Source: JABURQ01 sp029243145 (GTDB lineage: Bacteria > Planctomycetota > Planctomycetia > Planctomycetales > Planctomycetaceae). Taken from it: a stretch of 64,000 bases of DNA. The notes beneath the pieces are model-generated. The model did no database searches. It was not told the origin of the DNA and was given only the letters and a program-made list of their open reading frames with translations. Of this stretch, positions 17,294 to 25,135 are shown in pieces. How positions within the stretch are numbered: the stretch's first letter is position 1; the number at the start of each line of letters is the position of its first letter. The DNA lies in the NCBI GenBank assembly GCA_965660145.1, contig CBFHYX010000019.1, positions 1 to 64,000 of the forward strand, written 5' to 3'. Position numbers and translations under genes: made by a program.

Positions 17294-18217
17294 ATGAGTG
17301 ACTCCTCTCAACTAACGACAGACCCACCCTCCCAGAAACGGACTCCGATCTGGAAACGGATTCTCCGCTCGGCCATCCTCTGTTATGTCTTGCTGCTGCT
17401 CATTTTGGTTGTCTTTCAGCGGGATCTCATCTATCACCCCACGAAGAACGAGAATCTCTCTAAAGCCGGAGCGATGGGTGTCCCCGCGGATGTCCATCAT
17501 TTTGAATTTGCAGGAGCCGACGGCGTCACACTCCACGGCTGGCGTTATCCACGGGCTCTTTCAGAGTCACATCCTGAAGACTTGTCGGATTCGCATCGCG
17601 TCGTCCTCTACTTTCCCGGCAACGCCGGCAATCGATCTTACCGAGTGACACCCTGTGAAATGCTGGCCAACTTCGGCTGCGATGTTCTGATCGCCGACTA
17701 TCGAGGGTATGGAGACAACCCCGGTTCGCCCACTGAAGAGACTCTCATCAGTGACGCAATGTCTCTCTGGCAACATGCCACCGAGAAGATGAAGATCCCG
17801 CATGATCACATTGTGTTGTTTGGTGAATCATTGGGAGGAGGAGTCGCGGTTCAACTAGCGGCTGAACAATGCAGAAACGGATCGCCGCCGGAAGGACTGG
17901 TCATTCAATCCAGCTTCAACTCACTCGTGGCCGTCGCGCAGAGTAATTACCCGATCATGCCGGCGAAGTTGTTGTTGCGTGATCAATTCGACTCTGCCTC
18001 ACAGATGGTAGACATCGAGTGTCGCTATCTACACGTGCATGGAGACAATGACCGAGTGGTTCCCTATTCGTGCGGTCGAGCACTCTTCGAGGCCGCACCC
18101 GATGACATCTATAAAACGTTTGTGACTTTAGAAAACGCCGGCCACAACGATCTCTATTCAGATCCCCGAAACTTTGTGCCATTCTCCCGGGCGATTCAAG
18201 AGTGGTTGGAGCAATGA
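17294..18217 (+). CDS. Membrane-anchored alpha/beta hydrolase (ABHD13/BEM46-like)
   Basis: A 307-residue serine hydrolase. One N-terminal membrane anchor (ILCYVLLLLILVVFQ, about 32-46) is followed by LIYHPTKNENL, a typical opening of the BEM46/ABHD13 group. The oxyanion region is VVLYFPGNAGNRSYR, the nucleophile elbow is GESLGGG (Ser near residue 182), the acid is in VHGDNDRVVP and the His is in NAGHNDLY. Substrate unknown. It follows a small membrane protein closely. Confidence 0.85.
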   Translation: MSDSSQLTTDPPSQKRTPIWKRILRSAILCYVLLLLILVVFQRDLIYHPTKNENLSKAGAMGVPADVHHFEFAGADGVTLHGWRYPRALSESHPEDLSDSHRVVLYFPGNAGNRSYRVTPCEMLANFGCDVLIADYRGYGDNPGSPTEETLISDAMSLWQHATEKMKIPHDHIVLFGESLGGGVAVQLAAEQCRNGSPPEGLVIQSSFNSLVAVAQSNYPIMPAKLLLRDQFDSASQMVDIECRYLHVHGDNDRVVPYSCGRALFEAAPDDIYKTFVTLENAGHNDLYSDPRNFVPFSRAIQEWLEQ

Positions 18218-18268
18218 AGGTCTCAAGCAAAGGCGTGAGAGAGTATTGAATTTCATACTTCTCTTATT

Positions 18269-19435
18269 TCAATCAACTTTTTGTGAGAGTTCATCGGCTT
18301 TCTTGGGCTCGGGGAGCGGTTCGATGTTGACGGCTTTCAAGACTCGTTCGGCCATCACACATTTGCGTCCCAGAATACGAGCCTGTAAACGAAAGAATCG
18401 ATCCAAGAGTCGATCTGCCGCCGCGTAAACTTCGCCGGGGCTATTCGGGTCCGGGAAATTTGCAATCAAAAACATTCCCAACTTCATATCGGCTTGTGCA
18501 TGATCGAAAGGGTAATCGACATGACTGACCGCATCGTGGATCGACTTCATCTGCTCAGTCATCGACTTCATGACCGTTAACATGGTGTTGATGAGGCTTT
18601 CGGAGGGGTTTTGGTCAAGTTGTGCCATCAATGCATTGAGTGAAGCGTACTTGTATCGCAAATCATCGACAGTCCCCAATCTTCGATACAATGCCTGCCT
18701 TGTCGCATTGAGATCGGTGAGTTCATCGATCCAGTGGTTGGCATCTTCGATACGACTGGCGACATCAGGATGACCGAGTGCCTGGATGGCTAGTTCGATC
18801 ATGGTTTGGACGGCCCGGTCGAACTCCTGCATTGTTTGGCGAATGGTCGCCTGTTGGCGAGTGATGTTCACTCTCTGACTTTCAATGCGCTGTGTGGTGG
18901 TCAGATTCCGTGAAAACAAATCTTTCGCGAATGAGAATCTGGCTCTTTTCAGCCATTGTGCTTGATGGGTTTCCAGCAGCCAATCGTCTGTCTCGTGTAA
19001 ACGATTCAGGACAGCACCATAAGGTTTGGCAAGATTGAGCACCTGCTTTTTCAGGTGACTTAACTTCTTGCGAATGATCATCGCCTCGACTTTCGTCACA
19101 TCGGGAATCTTCAAATCGGCTTCGCGATAACCGAAGAACGAGTAGTTTCCCTGAAGGCATCGATGCAGGGAATGAAAACTTTCGAGTTCACTCTGCTGGC
19201 GATCTGCCATCTGCTCGAACGGATGCATCATCTCATTCCGGAATTTCTCACCGAGTGCTTGCTTGTAAAAATCTTTGGTCACTACCTGACACAATCGTTC
19301 GAATTGAGTCGAGAGAATCGAAGCCGGTGCATGGATTCGACAGATTCCGCGTGTCTTCTCGCTCATTGCCGCTTCGATACGTTGTTGGTCTGTCGGATGT
19401 GTGTCAAACCAATGTGCGGGACGAGAGTCGATCAA
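18269..19435 (-). CDS. M48 metallopeptidase, C-terminal part (gene cut by in-frame TAG)
   Basis: This frame is a direct continuation of the M48 gene upstream; only one TAG (19454-19456) and six sense codons separate it from the first part. It opens SRPAHWFDTHPTDQQRIEAA, the segment that ends the catalytic region in family members, so the M48 domain spans both pieces. The remaining ~350 residues are helical and probably coiled coil, with many Gln, Arg and Glu. A TTG at 19435 is the only nearby start, so independent expression is doubtful. Either the gene is a recent pseudogene or the stop is read through. Confidence 0.75.
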   Translation of the reverse strand: MIDSRPAHWFDTHPTDQQRIEAAMSEKTRGICRIHAPASILSTQFERLCQVVTKDFYKQALGEKFRNEMMHPFEQMADRQQSELESFHSLHRCLQGNYSFFGYREADLKIPDVTKVEAMIIRKKLSHLKKQVLNLAKPYGAVLNRLHETDDWLLETHQAQWLKRARFSFAKDLFSRNLTTTQRIESQRVNITRQQATIRQTMQEFDRAVQTMIELAIQALGHPDVASRIEDANHWIDELTDLNATRQALYRRLGTVDDLRYKYASLNALMAQLDQNPSESLINTMLTVMKSMTEQMKSIHDAVSHVDYPFDHAQADMKLGMFLIANFPDPNSPGEVYAAADRLLDRFFRLQARILGRKCVMAERVLKAVNIEPLPEPKKADELSQKVD

Positions 19436-19453
19436 ATCGCGAATTTTCGCCTG

Positions 19454-20335
19454 CTATTCTCTCGTGAAATTGGACATATTGTGGGCGACCAATTGCGGAA
19501 AATTATCAACGAGTCGATCTTCTTCAAAGAACGTCCCCAAGTCTCCCATGGCTTGTTGATAGGCAACACCGAGCAATCTGATTCGACGTAATGTCGTGGC
19601 AAAAGTATTACTCCCAAAATATCGCGTTTCATAGCGGTCGGCATCATACTCCATCTGTCGCAGCATCATGCCGCTGACAGCATTCCCAATCATCATCAAA
19701 CACCACAAAATCCCACGTGTGGCTTTCAGCGCAATTTGGATGATCACTTTTAGAAGCGTGGAAATGTTTCCAATCTGATCAATTCGATAATCCAATTGAT
19801 CGCGTTCATAGACCACCCTTGTAAACCAATGGCTAATCAATCGAACAAGAAACGTCAGACGCATACCGGCACCTTGAGAGAAATGACCAAATTCGTGGGC
19901 TAACACACCTCCGAATTGCCTTAATGACAACCCGGCTATCAACGGCATCCCAATCGTCAGCGAAACCTCACGACTAAACAAACTCCAGAATCCATGATGC
20001 AACGATGCCGAAGCATTGACGTCGCAATTCACTTTAATCGATGTGGGACGAGGTGCACCGACGGCATCGCATAGTTGTTCGATGAAGATAAATAACAGGG
20101 GATCCTGATTCCGTTTGAGAGTTCGTGTCGGGCTGCTCTGAACAGGTTTGGAAATGAACCAAAGAACGATCATCACGATTGTGATAACGACAATGCCCAG
20201 CTTGTAACCCATATTCTGCGAAACAGGCTCAACGGAAGTTTTCAACAACTCAATCAGTGCCCCGGCACGCTCTTTCGGCGGTAGCGACTCCAAATCGAGA
20301 TCTTTCGTGGGCGAATTCTCCTCCGCAGTTGTCAT
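19454..20335 (-). CDS. M48 family metallopeptidase, N-terminal catalytic part
   Basis: 293 residues before a premature TAG. There is a membrane segment near residue 46 (LGIVVITIVMIVLWFI). The zinc site is AHEFGHFSQGAG (HExxH) near residue 155, with the third ligand region in MEYDADRYETRYFG near 230. The pattern resembles the HtpX/Ste24-like M48 group that cleaves membrane or periplasmic proteins. The frame stops at NFTRE just before the THP block carried by the downstream piece. ATG 20335 follows AAGGTG; a GTG three codons earlier is possible. Confidence 0.82.
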   Translation of the reverse strand: MTTAEENSPTKDLDLESLPPKERAGALIELLKTSVEPVSQNMGYKLGIVVITIVMIVLWFISKPVQSSPTRTLKRNQDPLLFIFIEQLCDAVGAPRPTSIKVNCDVNASASLHHGFWSLFSREVSLTIGMPLIAGLSLRQFGGVLAHEFGHFSQGAGMRLTFLVRLISHWFTRVVYERDQLDYRIDQIGNISTLLKVIIQIALKATRGILWCLMMIGNAVSGMMLRQMEYDADRYETRYFGSNTFATTLRRIRLLGVAYQQAMGDLGTFFEEDRLVDNFPQLVAHNMSNFTRE

Positions 20336-20522
20336 TGTTTTCACCTTGAGGGGATATCAAAATGTTCGACGATCAGTATGACTGACTCCTAAAGTTCACA
20401 TTGCTAGTCCGATCTCACAACGAATGAGATTCAAGAGAAATTAGAATGACATTTTTCCGTGAATCAGTTTGCCTGCGGCATGTCCGAACCGCTAAAGTTG
20501 AGATTGGCAATCATTCTATCAC

Positions 20523-21416
20523 ATGACAAATTCCCGAAATTATACTATGCGACTTCTGCTCACTTCCTATCTCTTGTATTCCTTGATTTCTCCAACCTCG
20601 GCGACTGCCGATGATGGACTGCTCGCAAAAGACAATCTCGTCGCCTGGTGTATTGTGCCTTTCGATGCTTCCAAACGAGGACCGGAAGAACGAGCCGTCA
20701 TGCTGAAAGTACTCGGCCTGAAAAAGTGTGCGTACGATTGGCGACCCGAGCATGTCCCGACATTCGAGGAAGAAATTCTCGCCTACAAAAAACATGGCAT
20801 CGAGTTCTTCGCCTTTTGGAGCGTCCACGAGGAAGCCTTCAAGCTGTTTGAGAAACATCAAATTCATCCACAGATCTGGACCATGATTCCCGGCCCTAAA
20901 GGACCGTCCCAAGCAGAGAAAATCACGCAAGCAGTGGCCTCCCTCAAACCTCTCGCCGAACGAACGAAACAAATCGATTGCCCCCTCAGCCTTTATAACC
21001 ATGGCGGCTGGCAGGGTGAGCCGGCCAACATGGTCGCGGTCTGCCAAGAGCTGCGTGATGCGGGTTACGATCATGTCGGCATCGTCTACAACTTTCATCA
21101 CGGTCACGAACACATCGAAGATTGGCCCAAACTGTTCAAGCTGATGCAGCCTTATCTACATTGCCTCAACATCAACGGCATGAACGACAACGCCCAACCG
21201 AAAATTCTGAAACTGGGTGATGGAAATCACGAACTCGAAATGCTGCGTGTTGTCCAAGAGAGTGGTTACGACGGCCCTATTGGTATCCTCGATCATCAAG
21301 GGAACCGGGATTCCAAAGAAGTCCTGGCGGAAAACCTGGAAGGTGTCGAGAAACTCACACCAATGCTGAAAGCCAAACAATCCAAAACGTCGAGCGCTAA
21401 AAAAAAACGCCCCTGA
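20523..21416 (+). CDS. Secreted sugar-isomerase-like TIM-barrel protein (first part of a frameshifted gene)
   Basis: A 297-residue protein with a signal peptide (LLLTSYLLYSLISPTSATA) and a xylose-isomerase-like TIM barrel: VLGLKKCAYDWRPEHVPTFE, IEFFAFWSV, PLSLYNHGGWQGEP, VGIVYNFHHGHEHI and YDGPIGILDHQG. Family members isomerise or cleave sugars or sugar derivatives. The frame ends in a Lys-rich tail that coincides with nine A (21399-21407). One base of -1 slippage there would join it to the following cytochrome/propeller frame. Planctomycete homologues, as I recall them, can be single long secreted proteins of this order. Confidence 0.82.
   Translation: MTNSRNYTMRLLLTSYLLYSLISPTSATADDGLLAKDNLVAWCIVPFDASKRGPEERAVMLKVLGLKKCAYDWRPEHVPTFEEEILAYKKHGIEFFAFWSVHEEAFKLFEKHQIHPQIWTMIPGPKGPSQAEKITQAVASLKPLAERTKQIDCPLSLYNHGGWQGEPANMVAVCQELRDAGYDHVGIVYNFHHGHEHIEDWPKLFKLMQPYLHCLNINGMNDNAQPKILKLGDGNHELEMLRVVQESGYDGPIGILDHQGNRDSKEVLAENLEGVEKLTPMLKAKQSKTSSAKKKRP
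21399..21407 (+). other. Nine-A tract at a frame junction
   Basis: The zero frame reads GCT AAA AAA AAA CGC CCC TGA. A -1 shift on A-AAA-AAA gives ACG CCC CTG and continues open for 1,015 codons. A small GAATTC...GAATTC stem lies 14 bases further (21422-21439). It could be a programmed slip site, a phase-variable tract or a sequencing/assembly error. Confidence 0.6.
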
Positions 21417-24400
21417 ATCCTGAATTCTCACCCGAATTCGTCACCCGAACCTCTGAAGACACGCTGAGAGCCGGGATTCTCGAACGCGGAGCAGCCGTCT
21501 TCACCAGTCCCAAGTTTGCCTGTATTTCTTGTCACAAAGTCGGACAAAATGGCGGTATCATCGGTCCCGATCTCTCCAAGATCGGCAAGGACCGAAAACT
21601 GCCCGAACTGGTGGAGTCTCTCTTCTGGCCAAAACGCGAAGTCAAACCGGAGTTTGAAGCCTGGCAGATCGTGACCTCCGCAGGAAAGGTTCATCGCGGC
21701 TATCGGATCGAATCAAATGAGAAGCGAATTGTTTTGATCGATCCCGCGAAGAATGAAACATACACCACCAACAGACAAGACGTGGAAGCCGAAGTCAAAG
21801 CTGGTACGTTGATGCCCGATGGCCTTGCGGCTGCGATGACGCGACAACAACAACTCGATGTGTTGCGGTTTCTGACAGGACTGGGTACGGAGATCGATCC
21901 GTTTCAGCCAAATTGGAATACGGCTCTCGCCCACACACACAGTCATGCTCCGGCCAAGTTCGACTGGACACGCGCGCCACTGCATCCCGAACATTGGCCA
22001 TCGCACACTCATTCGATCAATCAGTTTCGCGTCTATGATTTCTTCACGAAACAGGCCGAGCATTTCCGGCAACTGACTCAAGACAATCCTCTGGCGATGC
22101 CCCCCCTACTCTCCGCTCACCCCGGTCTCGACGGCGGAGAACACGGACATTGGGGAACCCAGAAAGAACAAGACTGGGCCGACGACCGGTGGAACAAAAC
22201 CGATCTCGGGAATCTACAAAGTGGAATATTTCGGGGAGCCGACATCACTGTCCCTCGGGGTGTCTGTGTTCGTATCGGCGAGAACCGCGAACTGTCAGCA
22301 TGCTTCAATCCCGAGACACTCACTTACGATGCTGTCTGGAAAGACGGATTTTTGAAGTTCTCTCCCGTCCGACACGGCTTCATGCAAGGCGTTCTGATGA
22401 ATGGTGAACTGGTCTCCAAACGCATCAGTGAACCGCCGAAACAGCCGATCAAATATCACGGTTTCTACCGACACGGGAATCGAGTGATTTTCGCCTATCA
22501 AATTGGAGAAACCGAGTACCTCGATTCGCCGTGGGTTGAAGAGGGACTGTTTGTGCGCAGTGTCGCTCCGCGTGACGAACACCCACTACGACATCTCTTT
22601 GAAGGTGGTCAGCGACAATGGCCACAATCAATCACAACCCCGATCGTTCCGGGCAAGAGAAAACCGTTCTCGATCGACACCATTGAACTGCCGCTCGACA
22701 ATCCGTGGAAAGCACAAATTTTTTGTGGCGGTCACGATTTTCTCGCCGATGGCTCGGCTCTCGTTTGTACGATTCAGGGAGATGTCTGGAAAGTCACCGG
22801 TCTCGATTCCACTGCCGGTCAAGGAGGCTCTGCTCAGTGGACACGATTTGCGGCGGGATTGAATCACGCATTGGGTCTCGTCATCCATAACGATGAAATT
22901 TATGTGCAATGTCGCGATCAGTTGGTCCGATTGCACGACACCAACAACGACGGTGAAGCCGACTTCTACGAATGTTTCAGCAAAGCGTTTGTCACTTCTC
23001 CGGCCGGTCACGATTTCATCTGCGGATTGGAACGTGACAAAGATGGCTATTTCTACACAGCCTCCGGCAATCAGGGGTTGGTCCGCATCTCGCCTGATGG
23101 AGAAACCGCCGACGTGATCGCGACCGGCTTCCGCAATCCCGATGGTCTCGGGCTCTTGCCCGATGGCACGGTGACGGTCCCGTGTTCGGAAGGAGAATGG
23201 ACCCCCGCCTCGATGATCTGTGCTGTGAAACCAAACCCGAAATCGATCCCTCATTTCGGCTATCGTGGTTTGAAGAATGATCAACCCCCAGCACTCCCTC
23301 TCGTCTATCTTCCCCGAGGACTCGATAATTCGTCCGGCGGTCAAACTTATGTCGACAGCCAGAAATGGGGACCACTCAACGGTCAACTGCTCCATTTTTC
23401 GTTCGGCATGGGCCGACAGTTTCTTGTTTTACGCGACGAAGTGGAGGGACAACCCCAAGGTGCCGTCGTTCCTCTGCCGGGAGAATTTTTGTCTGGCGCC
23501 CATCGTGGACGCTTCCGCAAACAGGACGGTCATCTCTATGTGACCGGCATGGATGGTTGGGTCTCGTTCACTCCCGATGACGGTTGTTTTCAACGAGTCC
23601 GATTCACTGGCCAGAAGACACAAATGCCGGTCGGCTTTCACGTTCATGAGAACGGAATTTTGATCGAGTTTTCCGAACCGCTCGATGTCTCGGTAACCAA
23701 TCATCCCCGCAATCATTTTGCGCAAGTCTGGAACTATCGATTCTCTCCCGGCTATGGTTCACCGGAACTTTCTCCCAGCCATCCCAACACACCGGGACAT
23801 GATCCCTTATGGATCCAGAAGGCCAATATCGCCGTCAACCCCCGCACGCTATTTCTCGAAATTCCCGATCTGCAACCGGTCAGTCAGTTACATTTGAGCT
23901 TGAAAGTGAATGAAGGGCCACCAATTGACATGTTCTTGACGGTTCACAAGTTGGACTCTGAATTCACTCAACACTCAGACTACATCTACCGCGAGAAGAC
24001 ACTTCTGCCGCACCCGATTTTGTCTGATCTGTCGTTGATCAAAAATCGTGTCCCCAACAAATGGCAAAAACCGATCGAACAAGCACGCGAAATTCGCTTG
24101 AGGACTGCCACCAATCTCAGTTACCAACAAAAGAGCATCACTGTTAAAGCGGGTGAGCCGATCAAATTCACGTTGGTAAATCCCGATGTCGTGCCGCACA
24201 ACTGGGTGTTGATCAAACCGGGACAACTGGCGACCGTCGGTGACATCGCCAACAAGCAAATTGCGGACCCCGAATCGGCAGCCCGGCAATACATCCCGGT
24301 CAGCGACGACATCTTAGCCGCGACTGACATCGTCATGCCGAGCAAAGAATTCTCGATCTTCTTCACCGCCCCCGACAAACCGGGCCGCTATCCGTATCTG

Positions 24401-24454
24401 TGTACGTTCCCCGGCCACTGGATGGTGATGAACGGCGAACTGATCGTGGAATGA
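21407..24454 (+). CDS. Cytochrome c / beta-propeller dehydrogenase / cupredoxin protein (second part of a frameshifted gene)
   Basis: Open frame of 1,015 codons entered by -1 frameshift from the isomerase-like gene; there is no ATG before the heme motif, and the first usual start (GTG 21611) would amputate it. Order: c-type heme site CISCHKVG near residue 39, in a planctomycete-type cytochrome domain; a beta domain (about 200-360, HPEHWPSHTHSINQFRVYDF) resembling DUF6797; a PQQ/sorbosone-dehydrogenase-like propeller (about 400-700, WKAQIFCGGHDFLADGSALV); and a C-terminal blue-copper domain with ligand-like PHNW and LCTFPGHWMVM. It looks like a periplasmic sugar or polyol oxidising enzyme with two built-in electron acceptors. 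Confidence 0.78.
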   Translation, partial: TPLNPEFSPEFVTRTSEDTLRAGILERGAAVFTSPKFACISCHKVGQNGGIIGPDLSKIGKDRKLPELVESLFWPKREVKPEFEAWQIVTSAGKVHRGYRIESNEKRIVLIDPAKNETYTTNRQDVEAEVKAGTLMPDGLAAAMTRQQQLDVLRFLTGLGTEIDPFQPNWNTALAHTHSHAPAKFDWTRAPLHPEHWPSHTHSINQFRVYDFFTKQAEHFRQLTQDNPLAMPPLLSAHPGLDGGEHGHWGTQKEQDWADDRWNKTDLGNLQSGIFRGADITVPRGVCVRIGENRELSACFNPETLTYDAVWKDGFLKFSPVRHGFMQGVLMNGELVSKRISEPPKQPIKYHGFYRHGNRVIFAYQIGETEYLDSPWVEEGLFVRSVAPRDEHPLRHLFEGGQRQWPQSITTPIVPGKRKPFSIDTIELPLDNPWKAQIFCGGHDFLADGSALVCTIQGDVWKVTGLDSTAGQGGSAQWTRFAAGLNHALGLVIHNDEIYVQCRDQLVRLHDTNNDGEADFYECFSKAFVTSPAGHDFICGLERDKDGYFYTASGNQGLVRISPDGETADVIATGFRNPDGLGLLPDGTVTVPCSEGEWTPASMICAVKPNPKSIPHFGYRGLKNDQPPALPLVYLPRGLDNSSGGQTYVDSQKWGPLNGQLLHFSFGMGRQFLVLRDEVEGQPQGAVVPLPGEFLSGAHRGRFRKQDGHLYVTGMDGWVSFTPDDGCFQRVRFTGQKTQMPVGFHVHENGILIEFSEPLDVSVTNHPRNHFAQVWNYRFSPGYGSPELSPSHPNTPGHDPLWIQKANIAVNPRTLFLEIPDLQPVSQLHLSLKVNEGPPIDMFLTVHKLDSEFTQHSDYIYREKTLLPHPILSDLSLIKNRVPNKWQKPIEQAREIRLRTATNLSYQQKSITVKAGEPIKFTLVNPDVVPHNWVLIKPGQLATVGDIANKQIADPESAARQYIPVSDDILAATDIVMPSKEFSIFFTAPDKPGRYPYLCTFPGHWMVMNGELIVE

Positions 24455-24469
24455 TTTACTTTGAATGAG

Positions 24470-24550
24470 TCTCACGCAGCGGCGCTGCGGCGCGGAGAAA
24501 AGTTCCAGAATCGTATCTCTTCGCTGCGTCGCCGCGCCTCTGCGTGATCA
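24470..24550. repeat. 81-base palindromic repeat, left copy
   Basis: Starts TCTCACGCAG and ends CTGCGTGATCA, so its own ends are inverted (TCACGCAG/CTGCGTGA). The interior is rich in GCGGCG and CGCCGC. It aligns with 25035-25108 over its full length in the same orientation, apart from a 9-base gap and scattered mismatches. Confidence 0.85.
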
Positions 24551-24574
24551 TTGACTCAATACACAGAAAACGAT

Positions 24575-24964
24575 TCAGTCCTCAGTTTCTAACCCATTCA
24601 CAATTCTTGAGATCCCGTCTTTCATCAACTCGGTTCCAAAGTTGATCAGATACCCCAAGCGAAAATCCAACAACTTCAAGTAGGTCAATACTTGTTTCGC
24701 GTGGACTCGACTTACCGACTCAATCGACTTCAATTCGACGATCACGCTGTTTTCGATAATGAGATCGGCTCGAAATCCCTCTTCAAAACTCAATCCTTTG
24801 TAGGCAATCGGGACAGGAACCTGTCTCTGTACTATGAACCCTTTCTTTTTGAGTTCTTCAGCCAGGACAATTTCGTAAACCGATTCCAGTAAACCGGGAC
24901 CAAGTTCGCGATGGATCTCGAAGGTGACATCAAGAATTTTCGTTCCAATATCATTTTCATGCAT
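24575..24964 (-). CDS. GxxExxY protein (PD-(D/E)XK nuclease-like)
   Basis: A 129-residue protein with the name-giving motif in GPGLLESVYE (G-x-x-E-x-x-Y) near residue 22. The block GFRADLIIENSVIVELKSIE has the D...ExK arrangement of a PD-(D/E)XK nuclease core, followed by VHAKQVLTYLKLLDFRLGYL. The family is widespread and, to my knowledge, often multicopy in planctomycetes, with no established function. ATG 24964 has GGAGAG 8-10 bases upstream; a TTG seven codons earlier is less likely. It sits alone between two copies of the palindromic repeat, about 20 bases and 70 bases away. Confidence 0.9.
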   Translation of the reverse strand: MHENDIGTKILDVTFEIHRELGPGLLESVYEIVLAEELKKKGFIVQRQVPVPIAYKGLSFEEGFRADLIIENSVIVELKSIESVSRVHAKQVLTYLKLLDFRLGYLINFGTELMKDGISRIVNGLETED

Positions 24965-25034
24965 AGCAGATTCTCTCCACGACAACAGAAGTGATCTAGC
25001 GTACAGATATCAGCCTTGAAGTCAAATCATTTAG

Positions 25035-25108
25035 TCTCACGCGGCGGCGCAGAGAAAAACTCCAGAGATCGTATCGCTTCGCTGCGTCGCCGCGCCGCTG
25101 CGTGATCA
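25035..25108. repeat. 74-base palindromic repeat, right copy
   Basis: Same element as 24470-24550 and in direct orientation: TCTCACGC...GAGAAAAACTCCAGAGATCG...GCTGCGTGATCA. Differences are a 9-base deletion in the left arm and a few substitutions. Confidence 0.85.
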
Positions 25109-25135
25109 ACTAATAATGAGAGATCGAAGAAGCGT

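Noticed and set aside
24464..25120. AATGAG on both sides of the GxxExxY unit as a possible target-site duplication
   Set aside because: The right copy lies several bases away from the repeat end and six bases match easily by chance.
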